From contig JAUSJX010000098.1 of the NCBI GenBank assembly GCA_030647435.1, positions 49,180 through 113,179 on the forward strand: a stretch of DNA of 64,000 nucleotides, read 5' to 3'. Shown here piece after piece: positions 1 to 8,709 of the stretch. Under the pieces are notes generated by a model. The model was not told the DNA's origin, did not search any database, and saw only the letters and a list, made by a program, of their open reading frames with translations. Source of the stretch: Candidatus Rokuibacteriota bacterium (lineage in GTDB: Bacteria; Methylomirabilota; Methylomirabilia; Rokubacteriales; CSP1-6). Every line of letters begins with the position of its first letter. Position 1 is the stretch's first letter. Position numbers and translations under genes: made by a program.

Positions 1-694
1 TCATGGCGTACGCCTTCGAAAAGCCGTTGAGCACGAAGGCATGGTCCGTGTACTCGAGGATGGTGTGCTCGGCTCCCTCGTAGGTCAGGCCATGGTAGAT
101 CTCGTCGGAGACGATCCAGGGACCGAGCCCCGCCACCGCCTTGAGGGTCTCGGCGGTCATCACCGAGCCGGTGGGGTTGGCGGGCGAGTTGATGAGGACG
201 GCCCGCGTCCGGGACGACAGGCGGGACGCGAACTCTGCGGGCCGGCACTGGAAGCCGTCCTCCTCCCAGGTCGGCGCCTCGACGCACTCGCCGCCCGGAT
301 AGCGGACCAGGTTCGGGTAGACGGCGTATCGCGGGTCGGTGAGCAGCACCTGGTCGCCCGGGTCGAGCAAGCTCGAGAAGAGCAGCAGCATGGCGGGCGA
401 GGTCCCGGCGGTCACGAGCACCTGCTCCGGCGAGACCGTGACGCCGTAGCGCGCGCGGTAGTGCTCCGCGATCGCCTCCCGCAGCGGGACGAGTCCCAGG
501 CTGTGCGCGTAGCGCGTCCGGCCGTCCTTGAGCGCCTTCTCGGCCGCTTCGCGGATCACCGGCGGGGTGTCGAAGTCGGGCTCGCCGAACTCGAGATGGA
601 TGATGTCCTTGCCCTCGCGCTCGAGCTCCTGCGCACGCTGGAAGACCTCGACAGCAAGAAAGGGCTCGATGACCTGTGAGCGCTTCGACGTCAC
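1..694 (-). CDS. Class I/II PLP-dependent aminotransferase, N-terminal part, cut by the window edge
   Basis: The reverse strand encodes the first ~231 residues of a fold-type I aminotransferase; the C-terminal part lies beyond base 1. Visible motifs run in family order: LEFGEPDFDTP near the start, VTAGTSPAMLL for the cofactor region, NSPANPTGS, SDEIYHGLTYEG and the Schiff-base lysine in NGFSKAYAM just before the edge. These fit the aspartate/aromatic aminotransferase group; the amino acid used cannot be told. The start is a GTG at 694 that overlaps the TGA of the upstream glycosyltransferase (GTGA), implying translational coupling. An opposite-strand open frame here is a shadow. Confidence 0.9.
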   Translation of the reverse strand, partial: MTSKRSQVIEPFLAVEVFQRAQELEREGKDIIHLEFGEPDFDTPPVIREAAEKALKDGRTRYAHSLGLVPLREAIAEHYRARYGVTVSPEQVLVTAGTSPAMLLLFSSLLDPGDQVLLTDPRYAVYPNLVRYPGGECVEAPTWEEDGFQCRPAEFASRLSSRTRAVLINSPANPTGSVMTAETLKAVAGLGPWIVSDEIYHGLTYEGAEHTILEYTDHAFVLNGFSKAYAM

Positions 695-1434
695 CGCCGC
701 GTCTCCCCGATCCGCGCCAGCCGCCGGCGCGCCGCCAGGATTTGAACCAGCATCCGCGGGCCGTCCGTGAGCACGCCGACCTTCGAGCCCGGCTGGTCGG
801 CCCAGTTGATGGCGACCTCCGTCACCCGATAGCCGAGCCGGCGCGCCAGGAGGAGCAGCTCCACATCGAAGCCGAAGCCCTCCGTCCGCAGCTCCCCGAA
901 CAGCGCCTCGGCGGCGGCGCCCCGGAAGAGCTTGAAGCCGCACTGCGTGTCGCTGACCTCGGGGACGCCCAGCCGTCTCACCAGGAAGTTGAAGACGTCG
1001 CCCGAAAGCTTCCGGTGCAGCCGCACGTGCCGGCTCACCGACGGGTCGGCCAGGGCGCGCGAGCCGATGGCGACATCGGCGCCCGCGTGGATCGCCGCCT
1101 CGAGGCGCTTGACCTCGCCGATGGGCGTGGCGCCGTCGGCATCGGCCATGAGCCGGAGCTCGCCGCGCGCCGCGCGCATGCCCGCCCGGACGGCGAAGCC
1201 CTTGCCGTGGTTCGCGGCCAGGCGGTGGAGCGTCACCGAGGCATTCGCAGCCTGCGCTTCGAGCACTCGCGCGGCCGTCTCGTCGCGGCTGCCGTCGTCC
1301 ACCACCAGGATCTCGTACGGCTCGTCACGCCCGTCGAAGTAGGCGATGACCTCGCCGAGGTACACGGGCAGGCGCAGCGCCTCGTTGTAGGCGGGGATGA
1401 TCACGGACCAGCGCGGCTCGCCCACGGCCCGCAC
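691..1434 (-). CDS. Family 2 glycosyltransferase, dolichol-phosphate glucosyl/mannosyltransferase type
   Basis: This ~247-residue GT-A glycosyltransferase probably transfers a sugar from a nucleotide donor to a polyprenyl phosphate at the inner membrane face. It shows IIPAYNEALRLP at the N terminus, the DDGSRDET donor loop, the DADGATPI metal-binding region and QCGFKLFRG, typical of the ALG5/DPM1-like group. I see no C-terminal membrane segments, so it is the short soluble form. GTG at 1434 is the likely start; another GTG at 1425 and a CTG overlapping the malic enzyme stop are alternatives. The gene sits between malic enzyme and aminotransferase genes with almost no spacing, so the three are probably cotranscribed, though no shared pathway is evident. 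Confidence 0.85.
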   Translation of the reverse strand: MRAVGEPRWSVIIPAYNEALRLPVYLGEVIAYFDGRDEPYEILVVDDGSRDETAARVLEAQAANASVTLHRLAANHGKGFAVRAGMRAARGELRLMADADGATPIGEVKRLEAAIHAGADVAIGSRALADPSVSRHVRLHRKLSGDVFNFLVRRLGVPEVSDTQCGFKLFRGAAAEALFGELRTEGFGFDVELLLLARRLGYRVTEVAINWADQPGSKVGVLTDGPRMLVQILAARRRLARIGETRR

Positions 1435-1439
1435 GGCGC

Positions 1440-2876
1440 TCAGGACCAGATGGGCGAGTCGGCGCGCGCGCGGCGGCGGGCGACGCCGGTCCGCTGCGCC
1501 GCGCGGGCGACCTCGCTCGCCACGGCCGGGGCGACCTTCTTGTTGAACACGCTGGGAATGATGTACTCGGGCCCGAGCTCCTGCTTGGCCACGCAGGAGG
1601 CGATGGCATGCGCCGCCGCGAGCTTCATCTCGTCGTTGACGAGCCGGGCGCGGATGTCGAGGCGCCCGCGGAACAAGCCGGGGAAGCAGAGCCCGTTGTT
1701 GCTCTGGGTCGGGTAGTCGCTGCGCCCGGTGGCCATGACCCGCACGTGGCGCAGCGCCTCCTCGGGCTGGATCTCGGGCACCGGGTTGGCCATGGCGAAG
1801 ACGATGCGGTCGCGCGCCATGCGCTTGAGGTCGCGTAGGCTCAAGGCGCCCGGCACCGAGAGGCCGATGAAGACGTCCGCGCCCCGCATCGCGTCGGCCA
1901 GCTTGCCCTTGACCTGCTGGGGGTTGGTCGCCTCGCTGACCCACGTCTTCATGAAGTCCATGCCCACAGTGCGCCCGCGGTAGATCGTCCCGTGCTCGTC
2001 CACCCCGATGATGTGCCTGACACCGTGCGCCTGGAGCATCTTGATCACGGCCGTGCCGGCCGCGCCCACGCCGCAGACGACGACCTTGAGACGCTTCGGG
2101 TCCTTGCGGACGATCTTGAGCGCGTTCAGGAGCGCCGCCATGACGACGACGGCCGTGCCGTGCTGGTCGTCGTGGAAGACCGGGATGTCCAGCTCCTTGC
2201 GCAGCCGCGCCTCGACCTCGAAGCAGCGCGGGGCCGAGATGTCCTCGAGGTTGATGCCGCCGAAGGCGGGGGCGATGATCTTCACGGTCTCGACGATCTT
2301 GTCGGGGTCCTTGGTGTCGAGGCAGATGGGGAAAGCGTCCACCCCGGCCAGCTCCTTGAAGAGCATGGCCTTGCCCTCCATGACCGGCATGGCCGCCTCG
2401 GGGCCGATGTCGCCAAGCCCGAGCACCGCGGTGCCGTCGGTGACGATGGCGACGGTGTTCTGCTTGATGGTCAGCGAGAAGGCGCGCTGCGGGTCTTCCT
2501 TGATCGCCAGGCACACGCGGGCCACGCCCGGCGTATAGGCCATGGAAAGGTCGTCGCGCGTCCTGATCGGCACCTTGCTACGCACCTCGATCTTGCCGCC
2601 GAGATGCATGAGGAACGTGCGGTCCGAGATGTTGGCGATCTTGACGCCATTGAGGCGGCGCAGCTTGTCGATGATGCCCTGGCCATGCTCGCTGTCCCGC
2701 GCCTTGATCGTGATGTCTCGGAAGACGCGGTCGCGCGTCATCTCGACCAGGTCTACCGCGCCGATGTCACCACCGGCCTTGCCGATGACCATCGTGACCC
2801 GTCCCAGCATGCCGGTGCGGTTCAGGATCGCCAGGCGGACCGTGAAGCTGTAGGAAGCGCTCGGCGCGACGGCCAT
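1440..2876 (-). CDS. NAD(P)-dependent malic enzyme with N-terminal ACT domain
   Basis: The product is ~478 residues and should oxidatively decarboxylate malate to pyruvate. Residues ~8-85 form an ACT-like regulatory domain (FTVRLAILNRTGMLGRV). The catalytic part follows with AYTPGVARVCLAI, GDIGPEAAMPVMEGKAML, the metal-site region FHDDQHGTA and the Rossmann loop VVCGVGAAGTA. It is shorter than MaeB fusions because it lacks a phosphotransacetylase-like domain. ATG at 2876 is preferred over upstream ATGs because GGGAG precedes it at a suitable distance. It is the first gene of a three-gene minus-strand unit with a candidate sigma-70 promoter at 2919-2948. The ACT domain implies allosteric control by a small ligand, unidentified. 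Confidence 0.92.
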   Translation of the reverse strand: MAVAPSASYSFTVRLAILNRTGMLGRVTMVIGKAGGDIGAVDLVEMTRDRVFRDITIKARDSEHGQGIIDKLRRLNGVKIANISDRTFLMHLGGKIEVRSKVPIRTRDDLSMAYTPGVARVCLAIKEDPQRAFSLTIKQNTVAIVTDGTAVLGLGDIGPEAAMPVMEGKAMLFKELAGVDAFPICLDTKDPDKIVETVKIIAPAFGGINLEDISAPRCFEVEARLRKELDIPVFHDDQHGTAVVVMAALLNALKIVRKDPKRLKVVVCGVGAAGTAVIKMLQAHGVRHIIGVDEHGTIYRGRTVGMDFMKTWVSEATNPQQVKGKLADAMRGADVFIGLSVPGALSLRDLKRMARDRIVFAMANPVPEIQPEEALRHVRVMATGRSDYPTQSNNGLCFPGLFRGRLDIRARLVNDEMKLAAAHAIASCVAKQELGPEYIIPSVFNKKVAPAVASEVARAAQRTGVARRRARADSPIWS

Positions 2877-2918
2877 CAGTCCAACTCCCGCAAACATGCG
2901 GTCATATGTGGGTTTTTC

Positions 2919-2948
2919 ACGATAGGACCCTTCCTTGGGTCGTGTCAA
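2919..2948 (-). promoter_or_regulatory. Candidate sigma-70 promoter for the malic enzyme unit
   Basis: On the minus strand TTGACA (2948-2943) is followed after 18 bases by TATCGT (2924-2919), about 43 bases upstream of the malic enzyme ATG. The -35 is perfect and the -10 matches four of six positions. It lies in the gap divergent to the yceI-like gene. Confidence 0.5.
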
Positions 2949-3016
2949 CCAAATTCCCGGGCTCGAGCCCGTCCCTCCCGATTGACCCGTGCGGCGCGGC
3001 CGTGCTATCCACGCCC

Positions 3017-3610
3017 ATGCGCTCGAGTAGAGCCCTCGCGTGGCTCGTCCTCCTAGTACCGCTGGGAGCGTCCCCGGCTTTCGCCGAGCCGGCCCGCTGG
3101 ATGCCGGTCCGAGGACAGAGCCTCGTGTCCTTCGACGCGGTCTTCCCGCCGGCCGACTTCAGCGGCTTCGGCCGCGACCTTTCGGGCGAGTTCGAGGCGG
3201 ACGCCGCCGATCTGAGCCAGGGCGTCAGCGGCAACCTGACCGTGCAAGTGCTCGGCATCAGCACCGGCAACGAGGGGCGCGACAAGGAGATGTGGAAGGC
3301 GCTGGCTGCCGACCGCCACCCGACCATGTACTTCGTGATCCAGACCATCGAGGCGCCCTCGTTTCCCCCGGGCGCCGCGGAGCACACCGACACGCTGCTG
3401 ACCATCCAGGGACGGCTGTCCATCGCGGGGGTCGAGCGCGTGAAGCGCTTCTCGGGACGCGTCCGCCTGAAGCAGGGGCGGCTCTGGGTGCGAGGCGAGA
3501 GCCGCTTCAAGATGAGCGACTTCGGCATCAAGCCTCCGCAGTATCTACTCCTTCCGGTCAAGGACGAAGTCGGCGTGGGCTTCGATCTCCTACTCGAGCG
3601 TCAACCCTAG
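3017..3610 (+). CDS. YceI family secreted protein
   Basis: The 197-residue product starts with a Sec signal peptide (basic RSSR, hydrophobic LAWLVLLVPLGASP, then AFAEP cleavage region near residue 24). The mature part has the YceI lipocalin-like pattern: SLVSFDAVFPPADFSGFG near its start, conserved TGNEGRDKEMWKA and YFVIQTI in the middle, then GRLSIAGVER and a late SDFGIKPPQY. YceI proteins bind isoprenoid or other amphiphilic ligands in the periplasm; the ligand here is unknown. ATG at 3017 is chosen because it places the signal peptide at the N terminus; the open frame continues upstream without support. It is transcribed divergently from the malic enzyme. Confidence 0.85.
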   Translation: MRSSRALAWLVLLVPLGASPAFAEPARWMPVRGQSLVSFDAVFPPADFSGFGRDLSGEFEADAADLSQGVSGNLTVQVLGISTGNEGRDKEMWKALAADRHPTMYFVIQTIEAPSFPPGAAEHTDTLLTIQGRLSIAGVERVKRFSGRVRLKQGRLWVRGESRFKMSDFGIKPPQYLLLPVKDEVGVGFDLLLERQP

Positions 3611-3879
3611 TCAAAGCTAGAGGGATCGCCGCAGGAGGTCGAGCGCCAGGGCGGCGAACTCGCGGGAGATCACGGCCGAGTTCGCGTAAACGATCTGCCC
3701 GAGAGAAACGTCCTAACCCACCACGCGGCCGAGAATAAAGCCCGGCTGGGCGCCGTCAACAACAAAAACGCCGGATTACGGAACGCCGGCGCGGCCGCGG
3801 GAGTTTTATTCCCGAGGGAGAATCCCGCAACCGGCGGGCGTTCGTAAGCATCTAAAACGGCAGAGGAGATCATACGAGC
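3611..3879. other. Intergenic region upstream of rpoD with an imperfect inverted repeat
   Basis: No convincing gene fits here. An imperfect inverted repeat spans 3776-3847, with left arm TTACGGAACGCC and right arm GGCGTTCGTAA around a GC-rich centre. It could be a transcription-level element before the sigma factor gene or a terminator remnant. AGAGGAG at about 3861-3867 is the ribosome-binding site of the next gene. I did not find a clear -35/-10 pair. Confidence 0.35.
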
Positions 3880-5403
3880 ATGACGTTCAGAGAAGCTGGC
3901 GATCCAGAATCCCCTGAGGCCATCCATTCGGAGGCCGCTCTCGCTCAGCCAAAGTCCAGGCTGCGGAAGGGCGCCCTACCCAGGGTTGAGGCTGAGCCGT
4001 CCGGGGTCGAGCTCGAGGACGAGGAGAAGGCCGCGGCCGTCGTCCTCGAGGAAACCCCTGCCCTGTCCGAGGAAGCGCTGCGACCCAGCGCGGCCCCGGC
4101 CGAGGATCCCGTCCGCCTCTACCTCAAGGAAATCGGCAAGGTCCATCTGTTGACGGCCCAGCAGGAAGTCAGCCTCGGCCGCCGGATCGAAGTGGGCCAG
4201 ATCCAGCTCCGCCGGGCGCTGGCGGGCATTCCCGTGGCGACAACGCAGATGCTGGCCCTGGTGGACCGGATCCGGCACGCCGAGCTCGGGCTGGACGAGG
4301 TCATCGTGCTGCCCGAGGGCGGCCTACCCAAGCCCGACGAGATCAAGCCCCTGCTGGCGGTCTTCACGCGCATCCGGCGGCTCGAGCGCGAGATCGAACG
4401 GCTGCAGGAGCCGCTCCACGACAAGCGCCGCGGGAAGACCACGCGCGCGAACTACCACAAGTGGGTCGCGCAGAACCGCGCCGCGATCCAGACCGCGGTC
4501 GAGAAGCTCCCGCTCAAGCCCGCGCTCGTGGACCGGCTGGTCGGCGACGTCCGCCGCCAGGCGAAGCGCCTCGCCGAGCTCCGGACACCCAAGGACATCC
4601 GCGCCCTCGAGGGCGAGATCGGGCTGGGCAAGAAGGCGCTCCAGGCCGCGCTCCACGAGATCGAAGGGCACGACCGCATCGTGCGCCAGGCCAAGCGCGA
4701 GCTGATGGAGGCCAACCTGCGGCTGGTCGTCTCGGTCGCCAAGCGCTACCTCGGCAGCGAGCTGACGCTCCTCGACCTGGTCCAGGAAGGCAACATCGGC
4801 CTCATGAAGGCGGTGGACCGCTTCCAGTACCGGCGCGGGTTCAAGTTCTCGACCTATGCGACCTGGTGGATTCGCCAGGCCATCACGCGCGCCATCGCCG
4901 ACCATTCGCGCACCATCCGCATCCCGGTGCACATGGTCGAGACGCTGAACCGCATCTCGCGTGTCAACCGCGCCCTCGTCAACGAGATGGGCCGCGAGCC
5001 GACGCCCGAAGAGCTCGCCAAGAGGACCGGCGTGCCCGCGCGGAAGGTCCGCCTGATCCTCGAGTCCTCGCGCAAGCCGCTCTCGCTCGAGACGCCGATC
5101 GGCGAGGACTCGGAGCTGGGAGACTTCCTGGAGGACAAGAGCACCGAGTCGCCGAACGACACCCTGATCAGCCAGGACCTGACGAATCAGGTGGAGCGGG
5201 CCCTCGGCATGCTCTCACCCAAGGAGAAGACGATCCTGCGCCTGCGCTTCGGCATCGGCGAAGAGGGCGAGCACACGCTGGAGGAAGTCGGCAAGCGCTT
5301 CTCGGTCACCCGCGAGCGCATCCGCCAAATCGAGACCAAGGCGCTCCGCAAGCTGCGCCACCCGCTGCGCGGCCGGGCGCTCAAGGCCTTCGTCGAGAAC
5401 TGA
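3880..5403 (+). CDS. rpoD: RNA polymerase primary sigma factor RpoD/SigA
   Basis: The product is 507 residues. Region 1.2 is at ~76-105 ([17 protein letters not shown]), followed by a charged non-conserved region to ~260. Regions 2.1-2.4 follow ([48 protein letters not shown]), then region 3 with [10 protein letters not shown] and [12 protein letters not shown]. Region 4.2 ends the protein with [20 protein letters not shown]. It lacks a full region 1.1 but has an acidic 70-residue N-terminal extension. All core-binding and promoter-recognition motifs are intact, so this is the housekeeping factor or a very close paralogue. It is monocistronic on the plus strand and converges with the MMPL transporter gene five bases away. 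Confidence 0.95.
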   Translation: MTFREAGDPESPEAIHSEAALAQPKSRLRKGALPRVEAEPSGVELEDEEKAAAVVLEETPALSEEALRPSAAPAEDPVRLYLKEIGKVHLLTAQQEVSLGRRIEVGQIQLRRALAGIPVATTQMLALVDRIRHAELGLDEVIVLPEGGLPKPDEIKPLLAVFTRIRRLEREIERLQEPLHDKRRGKTTRANYHKWVAQNRAAIQTAVEKLPLKPALVDRLVGDVRRQAKRLAELRTPKDIRALEGEIGLGKKALQAALHEIEGHDRIVRQAKRELMEANLRLVVSVAKRYLGSELTLLDLVQEGNIGLMKAVDRFQYRRGFKFSTYATWWIRQAITRAIADHSRTIRIPVHMVETLNRISRVNRALVNEMGREPTPEELAKRTGVPARKVRLILESSRKPLSLETPIGEDSELGDFLEDKSTESPNDTLISQDLTNQVERALGMLSPKEKTILRLRFGIGEEGEHTLEEVGKRFSVTRERIRQIETKALRKLRHPLRGRALKAFVEN

Positions 5404-5407
5404 TCCC

Positions 5408-7693
5408 CTACCCGCCGCCCGTGGAGCACCCGCGGGCGGCGGGCGCTGACCCCCACCGGCACAGGCGCGCGAGCGGCGCCGGCACCCACCAGTTCCACCG
5501 CCCCATCAGCCGCATCGTCGCCGGCACCAGCAGGGCACGCACCACGGTGGCGTCCAGGATGACGGCGATGCCGATCCCGATGCCCACGGCCTTGATGATC
5601 ACCGAGTCGGCGAGCGCAAAGGCGAAGAAGACTCCCGCCATGATGGCCCCGGCCCACGTGATCAGCCGGCCGGTCCGCTCCAGCCCCGCGCCCACGGCCA
5701 GCACATTGTCTCCTGTGCGCTCGTACTCTTCCCGCACGCGGCTGAGCAGGAGGACCTCGTAGTCCATCGACAAGCCGAAGATCAGGCAGAACATGATGAT
5801 GGGCGTGGCGGTCTGGATCGGCCCAGGAGTGAAGTGGAGCCACTGGGCCAAGTGGCCCTCCTGGAAGATCCAGACGAGGGCCCCGTACGAGGCGCTGATG
5901 GACAAGAGGTTCACGACGACGGCCTTGAGGGGCAGCAGCACGGACCGAAGCAGCACCAGCAGCGCCAGGTAGGTCGCGACGACGACGAGGGCGATGGCGA
6001 GCGGGGCGTTGTCAGCCACGACCCTCATGAAGTCCAGGTCGAAGGCCGTTGGGCCCGTCACGAGCAGCTCGCCGTCCACCGGCGGGTGTGAGGCGCGGAT
6101 GGCGTGGACGAGGGCGCGCGCCTCATCACTGCCGGCCGGCAGGTCCGTGGATACCGCGAGAATCATGATGCGCTCGCCGACGACCCGCGCCACGGCGGCT
6201 TGCATCTCCTCAGGCCACAGGGCGGTCGGCACCTTGACCATCCGCTGGTAGTCCTCGCGGCTCATGTCCGGAGCGAGGTCCATCACACTCTGCACGCCGG
6301 TGACTCCGGGCTGCCCCGCGAGCCAGCGGCTCAGGTCGTAGGCCTGTCCCACGCGCGGGGGTGACAGCGGTGATCCGTCGTCGTACCTGAGCACCACGAC
6401 GACGGGCGTCGCACCCTCGCCGGGGAACTCCTTCCGGAGCAGCTCGGCGCCGCGGCGGGCCTCGGCCCACGGCGGCAGCGACGATACGTCACCCGCGCCG
6501 AGCCGGATGTGAAGGAACGGCAGCCCCAGCAGAAGGAGGAAACCAGCGACCGGTAGAAAGACGCGCCACGGGTGCGCCATGACCAAAGCCGCCAGTCGAT
6601 GCCAGAAGCCCGACCCGGCACCAAGCTTCGCGGGACGGAAAAAGGGAAGCGACAGGGCGTTGACCCGCGGGCCCAGGATGGCCAGGGCCGCGGGAAGGAA
6701 GGTCAAGCCGTAGACGACCGACAGCGCCACGACAATGGTGCCCGCGAGCCCAAGCGAGCCGATATTGCCCAGCCCCAGCACCAGCATGCCGAGGAGCCCG
6801 ATGGCCACCGTCACGCCCGAAAAGAGGATCGCGCGCCCCGTGGTCGCCAGCGTCGCCGCGAGCGCCTCGGGCACCGGATGGCGCACGATCTCCTCCCTGA
6901 AACGGTTCACGATGAAGAGCGAATAGTCGATGGCGACGCCGAGCCCGATCATGGTGACGATGTTCGGGGCATATGCGGATACCGACATGTATCGGGCCAA
7001 GAGGGTCGTGCCCGCCATGCCGCCGACCATGGCGAGCATCCCGACGCCTAGAGGCAGCAGGGCCGCTACCACCGAGCCGAAGGCCAGGAGCAGGAAGACG
7101 GCCACCACCGGCAGGATCACCAGCTCCGCGCGCTCCAGGTCCTGCTTCGCCACCTCGACGAAGTCGTGGTTGAGCGGGACCATGCCGGCCGCCACCACGT
7201 CGAGCGTGCCCGACCGCACCAGCGCGCGGAGCGAAGCGTACACGGCGGGGGGAACCGACGAGAACTCCAGCGAGGCCTGGCCCGTGGAGCGGGCCTTGAG
7301 CTCGACGACGGCGCGGGTGCTTTGCCTATCGCGCGAGAGATAGGCGGGATCCGGCGGCTCCGCATCGTACGCCGTGCGGATCCGCGCGACCTTCGCGTCC
7401 GCCTTGAGCGGCGCCAGGGCCCGCGCCACCTCTTCCCGGAACGCGCGATCGGTGGCGCGCAGCGTGGGGCTGCTGAATATCAGGTCGAAGGAGACGGGCT
7501 GCCCGGGCAGCTGCCGCGCCATCAGGTCGGCGGCGCGTCCCGACTGCGTGGTCGCGAGCACGGTGCCGGCTTCGAGCCTGGCGCCTTGCGCCAGAACGAT
7601 GATCGCAGGAACAAGCGAGAGGACCGAGAGGCCGAACAGCCACCAGCGGAGGCGATACACCTGCCACCCCCACCGTCCGAGAACATTGCTCAT
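5408..7693 (-). CDS. MMPL/RND-superfamily membrane transporter
   Basis: This ~761-residue polytopic protein has the twofold MMPL layout: one N-terminal helix (WWLFGLSVLSLVPAIIVLA), a large extracytoplasmic domain, five helices with the signature GLGVAIDYSLFIVNRFREE, a second helix at WRVFLPVAGFLLLLGLP, a second loop domain and five further helices with FGLSMDYEVLLLSRVREEY. Aspartates in both DY motifs are the expected proton-relay residues. Members export lipids, hopanoids or small hydrophobic compounds; the substrate is not evident. ATG at 7693 puts the first helix close to the N terminus; the frame extends 65 codons upstream into poorly supported sequence. Confidence 0.88.
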   Translation of the reverse strand: MSNVLGRWGWQVYRLRWWLFGLSVLSLVPAIIVLAQGARLEAGTVLATTQSGRAADLMARQLPGQPVSFDLIFSSPTLRATDRAFREEVARALAPLKADAKVARIRTAYDAEPPDPAYLSRDRQSTRAVVELKARSTGQASLEFSSVPPAVYASLRALVRSGTLDVVAAGMVPLNHDFVEVAKQDLERAELVILPVVAVFLLLAFGSVVAALLPLGVGMLAMVGGMAGTTLLARYMSVSAYAPNIVTMIGLGVAIDYSLFIVNRFREEIVRHPVPEALAATLATTGRAILFSGVTVAIGLLGMLVLGLGNIGSLGLAGTIVVALSVVYGLTFLPAALAILGPRVNALSLPFFRPAKLGAGSGFWHRLAALVMAHPWRVFLPVAGFLLLLGLPFLHIRLGAGDVSSLPPWAEARRGAELLRKEFPGEGATPVVVVLRYDDGSPLSPPRVGQAYDLSRWLAGQPGVTGVQSVMDLAPDMSREDYQRMVKVPTALWPEEMQAAVARVVGERIMILAVSTDLPAGSDEARALVHAIRASHPPVDGELLVTGPTAFDLDFMRVVADNAPLAIALVVVATYLALLVLLRSVLLPLKAVVVNLLSISASYGALVWIFQEGHLAQWLHFTPGPIQTATPIIMFCLIFGLSMDYEVLLLSRVREEYERTGDNVLAVGAGLERTGRLITWAGAIMAGVFFAFALADSVIIKAVGIGIGIAVILDATVVRALLVPATMRLMGRWNWWVPAPLARLCRWGSAPAARGCSTGGG

Positions 7694-7859
7694 CGCGTGG
7701 TGCGCTCCCCCGGCGCGCAGCTTCGGCTTCGCCGCAGCCAGTCGCCGCGAGCCCGCTTCAAGAGTAGCAGGAGACGGGATTGCCAGGCATTGGACTTTGC
7801 TTCCATCTGCCGCTAGACTGCCCTCGACCGCGGTACACCAGACCACCCAGGAGGATTCC

Positions 7860-8699
7860 ATGCACATCGGCGTCTGCATGTTCGCCACCGACTACGCGAT
7901 CCGCATCGACGAGCTGGCCCGGGAGGCCGAAGCGCGCGGCTTCGAGTCGCTCTTCGTCCCCGAGCACACTCACATCCCGGTGAGCCGGCGCACCCCCTTC
8001 CCGAGCGGCGGCCCGATCCCGAAGGAGTACTCCCACACCTTCGACCCGTTCGTGTCGCTCATGGCCGCCGCGGCGGCGACCAAGCGCATCCGGATCGGCA
8101 CCGGCATCTGTCTCATCATCGAGCGCGACACGATCACCACGGCCAAGGAGGTCGCGAGCCTCGACGTGCTCTCGGGCGGGCGCTTCGAGTTCGGCGTCGG
8201 CGGCGGCTGGAACGTGGAGGAGATGGAGAACCACGGCACGGTCTTCGCGTCCCGATTCAAGCGGCTGGGCGAGCAGGTGCGGGCGATGAAGGAGATCTGG
8301 ACCAAGGACGAGGCGGAGTTCCACGGCCAGCACGTCAACTTCGACAAGGTCTGGTCCTGGCCAAAGCCCGCGCAGAAGCCGCACCCGCCCGTCCTCCTGG
8401 GCGGCGAGAGCGGCCACACGCTCCAGCGCGTGGTGGACTTCTGCGACGGCTGGTTCCCGCGCGGCCGCGCGGCCGAGGTCATCATGCCGGCCCTCAAGGA
8501 CCTCCGGGCTCGCGCCGCCAAGGCCGGGCGCGACATGAAGACCATCTCGACGTCCGTCTTCGGCGCCAAGCCCGACGAGGCGATGCTCGAGTCCTACGCG
8601 GCTGCCGGCATCACGCGGGCCATCCTCAGGCTGCCGTCCGAGGGGCGCGAGGGAGTGCTGCCGCTCCTCGACCAGTGGGCCAAGCTCATCAAGAAGTAG
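7860..8699 (+). CDS. LLM class, probably F420-dependent, oxidoreductase
   Basis: The 279-residue product is a luciferase-like TIM-barrel flavin/F420 oxidoreductase. It starts MHIGVCMFATDYAIRIDELA, then has FVPEHTHIPVSR, RIRIGTGICLI, LDVLSGGRFEFGVGGGWNVEE and PPVLLGGESGHTLQRVV, all typical of the TIGR03619-like group. An excellent ribosome-binding site (AGGAGG) lies just before the ATG. The length is normal for the family. F420 rather than FMN is inferred from similarity to this subgroup and is not directly visible. The gene stands alone on the plus strand, convergent with the acyl-CoA carboxylase operon, so its substrate cannot be read from context. Confidence 0.85.
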   Translation: MHIGVCMFATDYAIRIDELAREAEARGFESLFVPEHTHIPVSRRTPFPSGGPIPKEYSHTFDPFVSLMAAAAATKRIRIGTGICLIIERDTITTAKEVASLDVLSGGRFEFGVGGGWNVEEMENHGTVFASRFKRLGEQVRAMKEIWTKDEAEFHGQHVNFDKVWSWPKPAQKPHPPVLLGGESGHTLQRVVDFCDGWFPRGRAAEVIMPALKDLRARAAKAGRDMKTISTSVFGAKPDEAMLESYAAAGITRAILRLPSEGREGVLPLLDQWAKLIKK

Positions 8700-8709
8700 C
8701 GCGGCCGGG

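Noticed and set aside
3618..3712. Short minus-strand frame SLGQIVYANSAVISREFAAL... ending at a TAG near 3618
   Set aside because: It is only ~31 codons after an in-frame stop, has no start and no recognised homology, so it could be chance in GC-rich DNA.
3670..3927. 85-codon minus-strand open frame over the rpoD start
   Set aside because: It overlaps the conserved rpoD N terminus and its own RBS region, and its composition shows no family pattern.
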